Assembly (NCBI RefSeq): GCF_947493875.1
Contig: NZ_CANLSU010000002.1
Location: forward strand, 186,001 to 250,000
Source: an uncultured Marinococcus sp.
Lineage (GTDB): Bacteria > Bacillota > Bacilli > Bacillales > Marinococcaceae
Length of the DNA: 64,000 nt
Direction: 5' to 3'
Under the pieces are notes generated by a model. It was given only the letters and a program-made list of their open reading frames with translations, had not been told where the DNA came from and did not search any database. The translations under genes were made by a program, and so were the position numbers. The number at the start of each line of letters is the position of its first letter. Positions within the stretch are counted from its first letter, which is position 1. Below, in pieces: positions 1 to 8,975 of this stretch.

Positions 1-772
1 CCAAAAGGTGCGGAATAAAAAAGGCAATGAAAATAACGACTAATGTCCGCTCCGTAGCCCCTATCGAAGACGCGTACAGCGGGGTGAAGCCGAAAATCGT
101 CATGAAAATAATAGAATGACCGATAAAACTCGCGCACGTAAGCCAGCGCAGGTCATGCAGCCGGAGAGTCCGGCTGATTAAAGAACGAATTTTCAACGGC
201 TCTGTCCTGGTCTGAACCGGTATTTCTTTTGTGAAAAGCGTAAATCCAATTCCGATCAATGAAAAGGCCGCAGCAATCCAGAACAGCGCTGTAAACCCGA
301 ACAGATCAGCCAGATAGCCGCTGAACATCATGCTGATAAACTGGGTGAAAACTGTTAATAGCTGCAGAATGCCCATCGCTCTTGAGGACTGATCGGCAGA
401 AAAGTACCGGGAGTACATAATCGTCGCCATCACCCACATGGAGGCGGTCACCCCGGCAAGCAGCCGGGCGGTAAAAACTGCCGCAAAGGAATCAGATAAG
501 ACGAGCAGCACGCCGCTGATGAATCCACTGACAAATCCGACAATCAGCAGCTTTTTCAACAGGCCCTTCAAAGCGTCGGAAAGAATGCCGAGCGGATAGC
601 GCAAAAGCACCTGCGTAGCCCCGTAAGCACCGAGAATAACGCCGATGGCGGTGTAGGTGAAGCTGCTGTTTTCCAAATACAAACTAAATACCGGTACGTA
701 CACATAGGTCGCGAACCAGAAGCAAAAAACAGCGGTTAAAAACAGGGCGTGATCACGTTTTGTAATAGTCAT
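1..772 (-). CDS. MFS transporter, C-terminus beyond window edge
   Basis: The minus strand is open from an ATG at 772 to the window edge (257 codons). It reads as a major facilitator permease: the start MTITKRDHALFLTAV leads into a first hydrophobic helix, and successive 20-residue hydrophobic segments alternate with short basic loops. An AAGGATG ribosome site lies just before the ATG. About 250 of the usual 390-410 residues are present, so the last helices are missing. The substrate cannot be told. It is divergent from the ABC exporter genes, with a 255-base intergenic region. Confidence 0.8.
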   Translation of the reverse strand, partial: MTITKRDHALFLTAVFCFWFATYVYVPVFSLYLENSSFTYTAIGVILGAYGATQVLLRYPLGILSDALKGLLKKLLIVGFVSGFISGVLLVLSDSFAAVFTARLLAGVTASMWVMATIMYSRYFSADQSSRAMGILQLLTVFTQFISMMFSGYLADLFGFTALFWIAAAFSLIGIGFTLFTKEIPVQTRTEPLKIRSLISRTLRLHDLRWLTCASFIGHSIIFMTIFGFTPLYASSIGATERTLVVIFIAFFIPHLL

Positions 773-1027
773 GGCTATCATCCTTATGTAAAAAATCAAT
801 CATTTGCGTAAAATGCAGCTGCTCCCATCATAAACCAATTAAGTCTGAAAGATAAGCGCTTACCTTTAATTTCAATAAATAAGGAGAAAGGGAACAAGCT
901 ATTGCTTGTCGAACATTTCAAGGCCCGGGTCTGTTTTCGAAAGAATTACTTTGTAATTTATGGTATAAAATGGATGCTATATTGTTTATTATAGAAGAGA
1001 AGTTTTCATCCCTGGAGGAGGCCGTAT

Positions 1028-1924
1028 ATGCTTGAAGTAAGTCGTTTATCAAAGAGTTTTCTGGAAAAGCAGGCTGTCGATGAGCTTTCTTTTTCAATTC
1101 AGCCGGGAGAAAGTCTTGGTTTGATCGGTCAGAACGGAGCTGGGAAAACAACCACCTTCCGCATGCTGCTCGGTTTGATGGAGCGTACAGACGGAACGAT
1201 AGAATGGCAGGGCAAAAAAGCCCATCATCTGCCGCTTGAGCAGGTCGGCTATCTGCCGGAAGAGAGAGGGCTGTTTGCCGAAGAACAGGTGGAGCAGCAG
1301 CTGCTGTTTCTGGCTGGCCTGAAAAACATGAACAAGAAAGAAGCAAAAACTTCAATGGCCTACTGGCTCGAAGTGTTCGAGCTTGAGAAGGAAAAGAAGC
1401 AGAAATTAAACACGCTCTCCAAGGGCAATCAGCAAAAAATTCAATTGATCGCTGCCCTTGTCCACCGCCCTGATTTTCTTATTCTTGATGAACCGTTCAG
1501 CGGACTTGATCCAGTGAACACGGATATTTTGAAGGAAGCCATTCAAAACCTGCGCCGGGATGGCGTGACTATCATTTTTTCAAGCCACCGCATGGAGCAC
1601 GTGGAAGAAATCTGTGACAAGCTCGTTATGCTTAAAAGCGGAAGGGATATTTTGAGCGGGCGCCTCGGGGAGATCAAGGAGCGCATGGATCGCAACCGGA
1701 TTGTCGCTGAAGCTCCCTGCCCGCTGGAAGATGTAAGGACGTGGGAAGGGGTGCAGGAGGTGCGTGGATCCGGAGAAAAAATGCACATCTATACAGATAC
1801 AAAATCAAGATCCCAGGACATTCTGCAGCAGCTTTTTACATATGGAGACGTCCGTGTCTTCCGGATGGAGCCCCCGTCGCTGGAGGAGATTTTTAAAGAG
1901 AAAATAGGTGAAAGCGATGCGTAA
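1028..1924 (+). CDS. yhaQ: ABC exporter ATP-binding protein, YhaQ/NatA type
   Basis: Cytoplasmic ATPase of an ABC-2 exporter. Walker A GQNGAGKTT is at residues 34-42, signature LSKGNQQK at 130-137, Walker B LILDEP at 151-156 and the switch histidine at 187. The segment YLPEERGLF (75-83) is typical of the NatA/YhaQ group. The length (298 residues) equals that of B. subtilis YhaQ, which is longer than NatA because of a C-terminal extension. The gene overlaps the permease gene by 8 bases, so the two are translationally coupled. A CTGGAGGAGG ribosome site precedes the ATG, and an extended -10 (TGGTATAAAAT, 961-971) is a possible promoter. The exported substrate (sodium or a toxic compound in relatives) is inferred, not visible. 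Confidence 0.88.
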   Translation: MLEVSRLSKSFLEKQAVDELSFSIQPGESLGLIGQNGAGKTTTFRMLLGLMERTDGTIEWQGKKAHHLPLEQVGYLPEERGLFAEEQVEQQLLFLAGLKNMNKKEAKTSMAYWLEVFELEKEKKQKLNTLSKGNQQKIQLIAALVHRPDFLILDEPFSGLDPVNTDILKEAIQNLRRDGVTIIFSSHRMEHVEEICDKLVMLKSGRDILSGRLGEIKERMDRNRIVAEAPCPLEDVRTWEGVQEVRGSGEKMHIYTDTKSRSQDILQQLFTYGDVRVFRMEPPSLEEIFKEKIGESDA

Positions 1925-3143
1925 TATGTGGAGAATTTTTGCTCATACATTCCGGGTGCGGGCAGGTGCAAAATCATTTATTGTGTCGACGGCGGTTATG
2001 CTTGTGGTCGTGCTTATCGCTCTTAGCCTGCCCAGAATTATCGACTTTTTCGGGGACGGGGAAGCAGAAATCAGCAGCCTGGCTGTGGTCAATGAAAGTG
2101 ACTCTCTTCAGCTTCCCGGAGAAGCTGCCGGTATAGAGCTTGTGCCGTACGGGCAGGAAGCACAGGCAGAAAACGCCTGGGAGAACGGAGAAACAGACGG
2201 CTACCTGCTCTTTGAAAGCAGCGAAAACGGATATGATGGAAATTTATATACCGATGAAGATACGGGGGACGCGGCTCGCGCCCTTTCCGCCGGCATCCAG
2301 CAGGCACATGTCTCGCAATACGCACAAGAGCTCGGTATTACGGGCGAAGAGGTTCAGAATATTACCTCACCTGTGCAGATTGCAGAAAGTACAAAGGGCA
2401 GTGGAGGAAGCGGAGACTCCTCCTCCGAAGAAGGGTTCAATCTTCTTTCCTACGCGGTTGTCTTTATAATTTACATTTATTCACTGATGTGCGGAATCAT
2501 GATTGCCATGCAGATTGCCAAGGATAAAGAGCAGCGCGTGATGGAAATTCTTATTTCAAGCGCCTCCCCTGTTCAGCACTTGTTCGGGCGGGCATTCGGA
2601 GTGTCGGCCATCTGGCTTTTCCAAATGGCCCTGGTGGCAATAACGGCAGTGATATACGTAAACGCCGCCGGTCTCGATGACATCACCTCGCTTATCAGCT
2701 CGGCAGGAGGAGCCGCGGTTTCCACCTGGATATATGCCGTCGTGTTCCTGCTTCTTGGAATTGTTCTTTATGGAACGCTGTACGCCATGGTCGGATCGAT
2801 GGCAGCCAAAACGGAAGAGGTCCAGAACTTCAGCCAGCCGCTGACGTTCCTGCTCGTAGGGGCATTTGTCCTGTCGAACTTCGGGCTCGCGGCTCCGGGG
2901 AATATTTTCGTGACTGCAAGCTCCTTCATTCCTTTTTTCACTCCGTTTACAATGTTTGTAAGAACGAACGCATTAGACGTTCCGTGGTGGCAGATGGGTC
3001 TTAGCATCGGACTCAGCCTTGCTCTGGTGGCAGCGGCAGCCTGGTTCAGTGTCCGTCTGTACCGGGGCAGCGTTCTCGTTTACAGCGGTGATTCATTTAG
3101 CAGAAGGGTCAGGCAGGCACGGGAACTTGCCCGCAAAAAATGA
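1917..3143 (+). CDS. yhaP: ABC exporter permease, YhaP/NatB type
   Basis: Membrane partner of the preceding ATPase. There is one N-terminal transmembrane helix (about residues 20-45), then a long acidic extracytoplasmic domain (to about 180) containing a Ser/Gly-rich stretch, then a block of five or six helices to about residue 390 and a basic tail. This is the ABC-2 permease layout of NatB/YhaP, and the length is close to YhaP. I chose the ATG at 1917 over an in-frame GTG at 1908 because AGGTGA lies five bases before it. Its start lies inside the end of the ATPase gene. Confidence 0.85.
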   Translation: MRNMWRIFAHTFRVRAGAKSFIVSTAVMLVVVLIALSLPRIIDFFGDGEAEISSLAVVNESDSLQLPGEAAGIELVPYGQEAQAENAWENGETDGYLLFESSENGYDGNLYTDEDTGDAARALSAGIQQAHVSQYAQELGITGEEVQNITSPVQIAESTKGSGGSGDSSSEEGFNLLSYAVVFIIYIYSLMCGIMIAMQIAKDKEQRVMEILISSASPVQHLFGRAFGVSAIWLFQMALVAITAVIYVNAAGLDDITSLISSAGGAAVSTWIYAVVFLLLGIVLYGTLYAMVGSMAAKTEEVQNFSQPLTFLLVGAFVLSNFGLAAPGNIFVTASSFIPFFTPFTMFVRTNALDVPWWQMGLSIGLSLALVAAAAWFSVRLYRGSVLVYSGDSFSRRVRQARELARKK

Positions 3144-3203
3144 TACACTAAAGCTGTACCATCTATTCATCTTATGCTCACAGGAAAAAGGAGATGATCG
3201 TAT

Positions 3204-3578
3204 ATGGGATTGTTTGATGCACTGATGGGAAACGCCTCTGAAGCGGATTCGACAAAGGTGGAGGAAGAGCTGCGGGAGTGGTTAACGACAGGCGAGCAGG
3301 TCGAAAGTGCTTTTAAACTGTACCGGGATTTAATGGTATTTACAAACAAGCGCCTGATTATGATCGACAAGCAGGGAGTCACCGGGAAAAAGGTGGAATA
3401 CCACACTGTTCCGTACCGGAGCATTACCCACTACAGTGTAGAAACCGCCGGCACATTTGATTTGGACAGCGAATTAAAAATATGGGTCAGCAGCACGGCA
3501 GAGCCCGTATCCAAGACCTTCCGAAACGATGACAATATTTTTGATGTTCAGCGTGCACTGAGTAAGTACGTGCTGTAA
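3204..3578 (+). CDS. Bacterial PH-domain protein (YvbH-like)
   Basis: A 124-residue soluble protein made almost wholly of a bacterial pleckstrin-homology domain. The run FTNKRLIMIDKQG and the following VPYRSITHYSVE are the typical strand signatures of the bPH_1 family, of which B. subtilis YvbH is a longer member. The biochemical role of the family is not established. It starts 60 bases after the exporter permease with a strong AAAAGGAG site and no terminator between, so it may be co-transcribed with yhaQP. A terminator follows. Confidence 0.82.
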   Translation: MGLFDALMGNASEADSTKVEEELREWLTTGEQVESAFKLYRDLMVFTNKRLIMIDKQGVTGKKVEYHTVPYRSITHYSVETAGTFDLDSELKIWVSSTAEPVSKTFRNDDNIFDVQRALSKYVL

Positions 3579-3587
3579 TAGAAATTT

Positions 3588-3619
3588 CCGGGTGCCCCTC
3601 AGGCATCCGGATTCTTTTT
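3588..3619 (+). terminator. Intrinsic terminator after PH-domain gene
   Basis: A nine-pair stem CCGGGTGCC/GGCATCCGG with one G-U pair is followed by ATTCTTTTT. It closes the yhaQP-PH unit. Confidence 0.8.
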
Positions 3620-3709
3620 AAAGCAGGAAAATACATATGGTATGATTAACAAAAGTAAATCCACATGAATCAAAAAATATCAAAATTTTCACAAAGATGG
3701 AGGGCCATC

Positions 3710-4531
3710 ATGCAGAATAAGGAACAGTCGGCAGTTATTTCGTTGTATGAAAGCAAGCATAAAGAAAAAGATACAGTAGCTACACATACGCATGACACCC
3801 ATCAGCTGCTGTATGTTCTTGATGGGGACGGAGCCTGTGAACTGGATGAGCACGTGTATGATATTATGGCAGATTCTTTCCTTATTGTGCCTCCGAAAAC
3901 AAGACATTCAATCCGTGCGGATTCGCATATGACAGTGCTGGTGCTTGAATTGGACGCCGGGAAGCTTAGCCGGGATGTGCGTACACAGCTGATTCCAAAC
4001 GTTTTTGGCACGGCCCGTGTACAGTCCTTCAGCGCTATTGACAGCAGTGAGCTCCGGCAGATTATGCGGAAAATGCTTTATGAGCAGTCCCACGGCGACC
4101 AGCTCTGGCAGATGGCGCTTAAAATTCATATTGCTGAGCTCCTTTGCACACTTGCCCGCTCCAATCAGGACGCAGGGCCGGGAGATACGAATAAACTGCG
4201 GGTGGAACGCCTACGGCAGTACATTGATACGCGTTATTATGATATTGAAAGCGCAGAGGATATCGCCGGCCGGATGGGGATGAGTAAGCGGTATATGCAG
4301 ACTATTTTTAAAGAATACTACGAACGGACGCCGATGCAGTATCTGACTGAGGTCCGTCTCGGACTCGTCAAGCAGCTGCTTTTGGAAAGCGATAAAGATA
4401 TTGTATCCATATGCTTTGAGGTAGGGTTCGAATCGTTATCCACGTTCTATCGTTTATTTAAAAAACAAGTCGGGGTTCCACCGAACATGTACCGGACGAC
4501 CCAGAGAAGCAGGGAAGGAACGCAGGACTGA
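3710..4531 (+). CDS. AraC-family regulator with N-terminal cupin
   Basis: Probable transcriptional regulator of the sugar operon that follows. Residues about 20-90 form a cupin-like sensor (ATHTHDTHQLLYVL, then VPPKTRHSI). Residues about 165-262 carry the two AraC helix-turn-helix motifs (SAEDIAGRMGMSKRYMQTIF and a second ending FESLSTFYRLFKK). I chose the ATG at 3710 because TGGAGGG precedes it; an in-frame ATG at 3665 lacks a ribosome site. It is co-directional with the dehydrogenase at 4641 and separated from it by an inverted repeat. Regulators of this class usually activate neighbouring sugar genes; the ligand is unknown. Confidence 0.88.
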   Translation: MQNKEQSAVISLYESKHKEKDTVATHTHDTHQLLYVLDGDGACELDEHVYDIMADSFLIVPPKTRHSIRADSHMTVLVLELDAGKLSRDVRTQLIPNVFGTARVQSFSAIDSSELRQIMRKMLYEQSHGDQLWQMALKIHIAELLCTLARSNQDAGPGDTNKLRVERLRQYIDTRYYDIESAEDIAGRMGMSKRYMQTIFKEYYERTPMQYLTEVRLGLVKQLLLESDKDIVSICFEVGFESLSTFYRLFKKQVGVPPNMYRTTQRSREGTQD

Positions 4532-4594
4532 GCTCTAAATCATTTCCGAATCTGAGAATAAACGTCTGCAACTAATAAGACAGCGCATACATTT

Positions 4595-4627
4595 CTCTCT
4601 AGACTGAAAAGTAATCAGTTTAGAGAG
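4595..4627 (+). promoter_or_regulatory. 13-bp inverted repeat abutting ribosome site
   Basis: CTCTCTAGACTGA, a seven-base loop AAAGTAA, and TCAGTTTAGAGAG form a 13-pair hairpin (one G-U in RNA). The right arm runs directly into GAGAGGAGCAGG, the ribosome site of the dehydrogenase at 4641. It could be a regulator operator or an RNA element hiding the ribosome site; no U-tract follows, so it is not a terminator. Confidence 0.5.
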
Positions 4628-4640
4628 GAGCAGGATTAAA

Positions 4641-5792
4641 ATGGCCGAACATACTATTGGCATTATTATGAACGGAGTAACAGGGAGAATGGGGACGAGA
4701 CAGCACCTGATCCGCTCGATTGCAGCTATCCGCGAGCAGGGAGGCGTCGAGATTGATAAGGGTGAATACATCATGCCGGATCCTGTTTTAGTAGGCAGAA
4801 ACGAAGAAAAATTGAAAGCGCTTGCCAAGGAGCATGATATTGCACGCTGGACGACCAGCCTGGACGAAGCCCTCGCAGATGAACATAATGTGGTTTATTT
4901 TGATTCCCAGACGACATCAAGACGTGCTGAAGGCATTAAACGGGCAATTGAAGCCGGTAAACACATTTACTGTGAAAAGCCGACAGCCACTTCGATGGAA
5001 GGAGCGCTTGAATTAGCCCGTCTGGCTAAAGAGGCTGGAGTTAAAAACGGGGTTGTGCAGGATAAGCTGTTTCTGCCTGGTGTGTTGAAGCTGAAAAGGC
5101 TGATCGATTCGGGATTTTTCGGGGAAATACTGTCGGTCCGCATGGAGTTCGGCTACTGGGTATTTGAAGGCGGGTGGCAGGAGTCCCAGCGCCCGTCCTG
5201 GAACTACAAAAAAGAAGAAGACGGCGGTATCGTGGTGGACATGTTCCCGCACTGGCGCTATGTGCTTGATGAATTATTCGGCTCGGTCCAATCAGTGTCT
5301 GCTTCGGTGAAAACGCATATTCCCGAGCGCGTGGACGAGGCGGGAAATACGTATAAAGCAACGGCGGATGACGCCGCGTACGCCACGATGGAGCTTGCAG
5401 GGGGTATCACGGCGCAGATTAACTCCTCCTGGGCGGTACGGGTGGACCGCGATGACCTGCTGACGATCCAGGTGGACGGAACCGAAGGCAGTGCTGTAGC
5501 CGGACTTAGAAACTGCAAGACCCAGCACCGGGTGAATACGCCAAAGCCTGTGTGGAACCCGGACCTCGAAAACACAATTGACTTTCAGAACCAGTGGGAG
5601 GAAGTGCCGGACAATCAGCTGTTTGAAAATGCATTCAAAATCCAGTGGGAAATGTTTTTAAAGCACGTGCATCAGGATGAAGCTTTTCCGTGGGATCTGC
5701 TCGAAGGGGCAAAAGGCATGCAGCTGGCTGATCTTGGGCTGCAGTCATCTAAAGAACGCCGCTGGCTCGACGTGCCGGAACTGAATATATAA
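4641..5792 (+). CDS. Gfo/Idh/MocA-family sugar dehydrogenase 1
   Basis: NAD(P)-dependent oxidoreductase of the glucose-fructose oxidoreductase/inositol dehydrogenase/MocA family, 383 residues. The N-terminal Rossmann loop is NGVTGRMG (11-18), the conserved EKP is in YCEKPTATS, and the C-terminal domain has GGIVVDMFPHWRYVLDE, keeping the Asp and His of the active-site region. It is the first gene of a tight operon with DUF993 (13-base gap) and the isomerase/epimerase. Family members oxidise sugars, polyols or glycosides. The specific substrate cannot be read from the sequence; the neighbourhood suggests an unusual sugar. Confidence 0.88.
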   Translation: MAEHTIGIIMNGVTGRMGTRQHLIRSIAAIREQGGVEIDKGEYIMPDPVLVGRNEEKLKALAKEHDIARWTTSLDEALADEHNVVYFDSQTTSRRAEGIKRAIEAGKHIYCEKPTATSMEGALELARLAKEAGVKNGVVQDKLFLPGVLKLKRLIDSGFFGEILSVRMEFGYWVFEGGWQESQRPSWNYKKEEDGGIVVDMFPHWRYVLDELFGSVQSVSASVKTHIPERVDEAGNTYKATADDAAYATMELAGGITAQINSSWAVRVDRDDLLTIQVDGTEGSAVAGLRNCKTQHRVNTPKPVWNPDLENTIDFQNQWEEVPDNQLFENAFKIQWEMFLKHVHQDEAFPWDLLEGAKGMQLADLGLQSSKERRWLDVPELNI

Positions 5793-5805
5793 GGAGGGGC
5801 AGCTG

Positions 5806-6990
5806 ATGGCAAACTATATTTATTTACCGAAGGCAGACGGAAGCACGTATCGGTATGAATTGACGCAGACAGAATCTCTGCCGGCTCCTTCGAAAAGCGA
5901 GTTCACCTCGAGGACAGCGTATTCTGCCGTTCATGTGACAGCAGACCCATTTGGCAGCAGTGATCCGGTCCGCCGCCCGGCTATTGACTGGGACAAAACG
6001 ATGGAGTACCGCCATTACCTGTGGTCTCTCGGCCTGTCGGTGGCAGAGGCGATGGACACCGCCCAGAGAGGCATGGGGTTGGTCTGGGAGGATGCGAAGG
6101 AGCTGATCACCCGCTCAGTGCGGGAAGCAAAGAGCGTGGGCGGCAATATTGCCAGCGGCGCCGGGACGGATCATCTGGTGCCCGGGCCGGACGTGACCAT
6201 TGATGACGTGGTGCAGGCGTACGAAGAGCAAAGCTCCTTCGTGGAGCAGGCCGGAAGTAAAATCATTATGATGGCAAGCCGGGCTCTTGCCAAAGCGGCC
6301 TCATCTGCGGAGGATTACGAATACGTATACGGTAAAATTCTAAACCAGGTGAAGGAGCCGGTCATTCTGCACTGGCTTGGAGATATGTTTGATCCGAACC
6401 TTGCCGGCTACTGGGGCTCAGACGACGTAGATGAGGCGATGGAGGTTTGTCTGCGCGTGCTTCATACGCATGCAGATAAAATTGAAGGCATCAAAATTTC
6501 GCTTCTGGATGATCAGAAAGAAATTGAGATGCGGCGGAGATTGCCGGAAAGCGTTCGAATGTATACCGGTGATGACTTTAATTATCCGAGTCTGATTGAA
6601 GGAGACGAGCAGGGATACAGCCACGCGCTGCTTGGCATTTTTGATGCGATCGCCCCGGCAGCTGCCGCTGGCTTAAAAGAACTGGATGCGGGCAATATGC
6701 AGAAATACCATGAGATTATGGATCCGACAGTTCCACTTGCCCGTCATATTTTTCAGCAGCCGACGTTTGCGTATAAAACCGGTGTGGTGTTTTTAGCTTA
6801 TTTGAACGGCCATCAGCCGCATTTCCGTATGATTGCCGGGGCAGAGAGCGCCCGGTCCGTGCTGCATTTCAGCGAATTATTCCGGCTGGCCGACGAAGCC
6901 AGAGTGTTCCGGGATCCGGAGCTTGCCGCAGCACGCATGAAGCCGATGCTTGAGCTTGCCGGCCTGCAGGCAAAGGAGGTTTATAAATAA
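5806..6990 (+). CDS. DUF993 TIM-barrel protein (dihydrodipicolinate-synthase-like)
   Basis: A 394-residue protein that I recognise as DUF993, annotated in databases as dihydrodipicolinate synthase family. Family features visible are the N-terminal YIYLPKADGS strand, ASGAGTDHL near residues 123-131, and VILHWLGDMFDPNLAGYWG. The fold relation to DHDPS/KDPG aldolases makes an aldolase or lyase acting on a keto sugar plausible, but no activity is established to my knowledge. An AAGGAGGGG site precedes the ATG. The stop codon overlaps the next start by one base (TAATG), so translation is coupled to the isomerase/epimerase. Confidence 0.83.
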   Translation: MANYIYLPKADGSTYRYELTQTESLPAPSKSEFTSRTAYSAVHVTADPFGSSDPVRRPAIDWDKTMEYRHYLWSLGLSVAEAMDTAQRGMGLVWEDAKELITRSVREAKSVGGNIASGAGTDHLVPGPDVTIDDVVQAYEEQSSFVEQAGSKIIMMASRALAKAASSAEDYEYVYGKILNQVKEPVILHWLGDMFDPNLAGYWGSDDVDEAMEVCLRVLHTHADKIEGIKISLLDDQKEIEMRRRLPESVRMYTGDDFNYPSLIEGDEQGYSHALLGIFDAIAPAAAAGLKELDAGNMQKYHEIMDPTVPLARHIFQQPTFAYKTGVVFLAYLNGHQPHFRMIAGAESARSVLHFSELFRLADEARVFRDPELAAARMKPMLELAGLQAKEVYK

Positions 6991-7808
6991 TGGGTTCTCC
7001 TGATATGAATCGTCTGAGCCTGAATCAGATCACTACGGAAAACTGGTCTCTGAAGGAGGCTGCCGAAGGGTGCGCGGAACAGCAGATCCCCTGGATATCT
7101 GTATGGCGGCACAAAATAGAGGAAATCGGCTTAAAGGAAAGTAAAAAAATCATCGACGCCAACGGGCTGAAGGTCTCAAGCGTGTGCCGGGGCGGGATGT
7201 TTCCGGCCGCCGATAAAGAAGAACGCCTCCGGCGCATCGATGACAATAAACGAGCGGTGGAAGAGGCTGCAGAGCTGGGCACGGATGTGTTGGTGCTCGT
7301 ATGCGGCCCGTCGCCTGATAAGGATCTTATCCGGAGCAGGGAATGGGTGCGCGAAGGCATTGAAGCAGTACTCCCCTTTGCGGAGCAGTACGGGGTAAAG
7401 CTTGGTATTGAACCGCTCCATCCCATGTATGCGGCAGACCGTTCGGTGATCACCACCCTTGGAGAAGCTAATCAGCTGCAGCAGCAGGTGGGAAGCAGCC
7501 ATCTTGGCGTCGTCGTGGATGTGTTCCACGTCTGGTGGGATCCATTTTTGTACAGGGAAATTGAACACGCCGGAGACACCATTCTGGGCTTTCACGTATC
7601 GGACTGGAGTGTGCCGCTGCCGGACATATTTAAAGGCCGCAGCATGATGGGAGAAGGCGTGATTGATATCCCGCGTATCCGCGGTGCGGTCGAGAAGCAG
7701 GGCTACAATGGCCCGATTGAGGTGGAGATTATCAATCAGGCCATCTGGGACCAGCCTGGAGAGCAGACCTTAAAGCAGATGAAAGACGCTTATCATATAC
7801 ACGTTTGA
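6990..7808 (+). CDS. Sugar phosphate isomerase/epimerase family TIM barrel 1
   Basis: A 272-residue xylose-isomerase-like TIM barrel (AP endonuclease 2 superfamily). The metal-site segments are GIEPLHPMY (Glu), VVVDVFHVWWDP (Asp, His), GFHVSDW (His) and a final EVEIIN (Glu). Such proteins isomerise or epimerise sugars, and some act as lyases on 3-keto-glycosides made by Gfo/Idh enzymes. The start overlaps the DUF993 stop, and the ribosome site AAAGGAGGT lies inside that gene. A hairpin and a 71-base gap separate it from the second dehydrogenase. Confidence 0.85.
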   Translation: MGSPDMNRLSLNQITTENWSLKEAAEGCAEQQIPWISVWRHKIEEIGLKESKKIIDANGLKVSSVCRGGMFPAADKEERLRRIDDNKRAVEEAAELGTDVLVLVCGPSPDKDLIRSREWVREGIEAVLPFAEQYGVKLGIEPLHPMYAADRSVITTLGEANQLQQQVGSSHLGVVVDVFHVWWDPFLYREIEHAGDTILGFHVSDWSVPLPDIFKGRSMMGEGVIDIPRIRGAVEKQGYNGPIEVEIINQAIWDQPGEQTLKQMKDAYHIHV

Positions 7809-7814
7809 ACAGAT

Positions 7815-7844
7815 AATAGCGGGGCCGGAAGGCTTGCCGCTATT
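7815..7844 (+). repeat. Intergenic hairpin AATAGCGG/CCGCTATT
   Basis: A perfect eight-pair outer stem with an inner GCC/GGC pairing lies in the 71-base gap within the sugar operon. No U-run follows, so it is more likely an mRNA processing or stability element than a terminator. Confidence 0.4.
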
Positions 7845-7879
7845 GTCGTATGTTATAAAACAAAAGGAGAGATGTTTTA

Positions 7880-8959
7880 ATGCCGAAGCCATCCGGGCAT
7901 ACAAATTTTGAACCGGTGCACCACGAAGAGTCTGCCGTAGAAGAAGGGACACTCATAATGGCAGCCGCCGGCCTTGAGCATGGCCATATTTACGGCATGT
8001 GCCACGGAATGAAAAACGCGGGAGCGACAGTCAAATGGGTATGGGACAGCGATCCGGAGAAGGTGCGCATATTTCAGCAGAGCTTTCCGGAAGCCAAAGA
8101 GGCAGAAACACTTTCACAGGTTCTGCAGGACAAAGGGGTGCAGCTGGTGGCGAGCGCTGCCATTCCGGCAGAAAGAGGCCCGCTTGGCCTCAAAGTGATG
8201 GACCACGGCAAGCACTACTTTTCCGCTAAGGCCCCGTTTACCACTCTCGAACAGCTGCAGCAGGCGGAGGAGAAAACAAAAGCCACCGGGCTGAACTGGG
8301 CCGTTTTTTACAGTGAACGACTGCAGGTGGAATGCGCAGGCTTTGCCGAGCAGCTGATCAACGAGGGCGCGATTGGAGAAGTCATTCAGGTGCTTGGTAC
8401 CGGACCGCACCGGTTGAATATAGCGTCGCGTCCGGAATGGTTTTTCCAAAAAGAGCCCACCGGGGGTATTGTATGCGACATCGGAAGCCACCAGATTGAA
8501 CAGTTCCTCTGGTTCAGCGGCGCCCGGGATGCCGAGGTGCTAAGCAGTACAGCAGCGAATATGGCGCACCCGGAGCATCCCGAATTTGAGGATTACGGTG
8601 ACGCCCATCTCCGGGGAGATAACGGAGCGGTACACTATTTTCGCGTGGACTGGTTTACGCCGGACGGCCTGAGCAATTGGGGGGACGGCCGGACAATAAT
8701 TCTAGGCACAGAAGGGTATATAGAACTCAGAAAATATGTGGATCTTACAGACAGTGCACGTGGCGAGCGGCTGTATCTGGTTAACCAGGGCGGCGAAAGA
8801 AAATATGATGTAGAAGGGAAAGTAGGATTCCCTTATTTTTTCCGGCTGGCAAAGGACGTGGTGCACGGCACAGTGACAGCCATGCCGCAGGAGCATGCGT
8901 TTAAAGCGGCAGAGCTCAGCCTGAAGGCACAAAAGCAGGCAATAAAGATTAAACGGTAG
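7880..8959 (+). CDS. Gfo/Idh/MocA-family oxidoreductase 2, divergent motifs
   Basis: 359 residues with the Gfo/Idh/MocA fold pattern. The nucleotide loop is unusual: AAAGLEHGHIYGM from about residue 27 in place of a clean GxGxxG. The EKP motif appears as SAKAPFTT, keeping the lysine. The C-terminal signature GGIVCDIGSHQIEQFLW is well conserved, with Asp and His. About 25 residues precede the Rossmann strand; I kept the ATG at 7880 because AAAAGGAGAG precedes it, though an internal ATG at 7958 would start right at the strand. It forms a pair with the next dehydrogenase (16-base gap). Substrate unknown. Confidence 0.85.
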   Translation: MPKPSGHTNFEPVHHEESAVEEGTLIMAAAGLEHGHIYGMCHGMKNAGATVKWVWDSDPEKVRIFQQSFPEAKEAETLSQVLQDKGVQLVASAAIPAERGPLGLKVMDHGKHYFSAKAPFTTLEQLQQAEEKTKATGLNWAVFYSERLQVECAGFAEQLINEGAIGEVIQVLGTGPHRLNIASRPEWFFQKEPTGGIVCDIGSHQIEQFLWFSGARDAEVLSSTAANMAHPEHPEFEDYGDAHLRGDNGAVHYFRVDWFTPDGLSNWGDGRTIILGTEGYIELRKYVDLTDSARGERLYLVNQGGERKYDVEGKVGFPYFFRLAKDVVHGTVTAMPQEHAFKAAELSLKAQKQAIKIKR

Positions 8960-8975
8960 CAGGAGGTTAAAAGAA

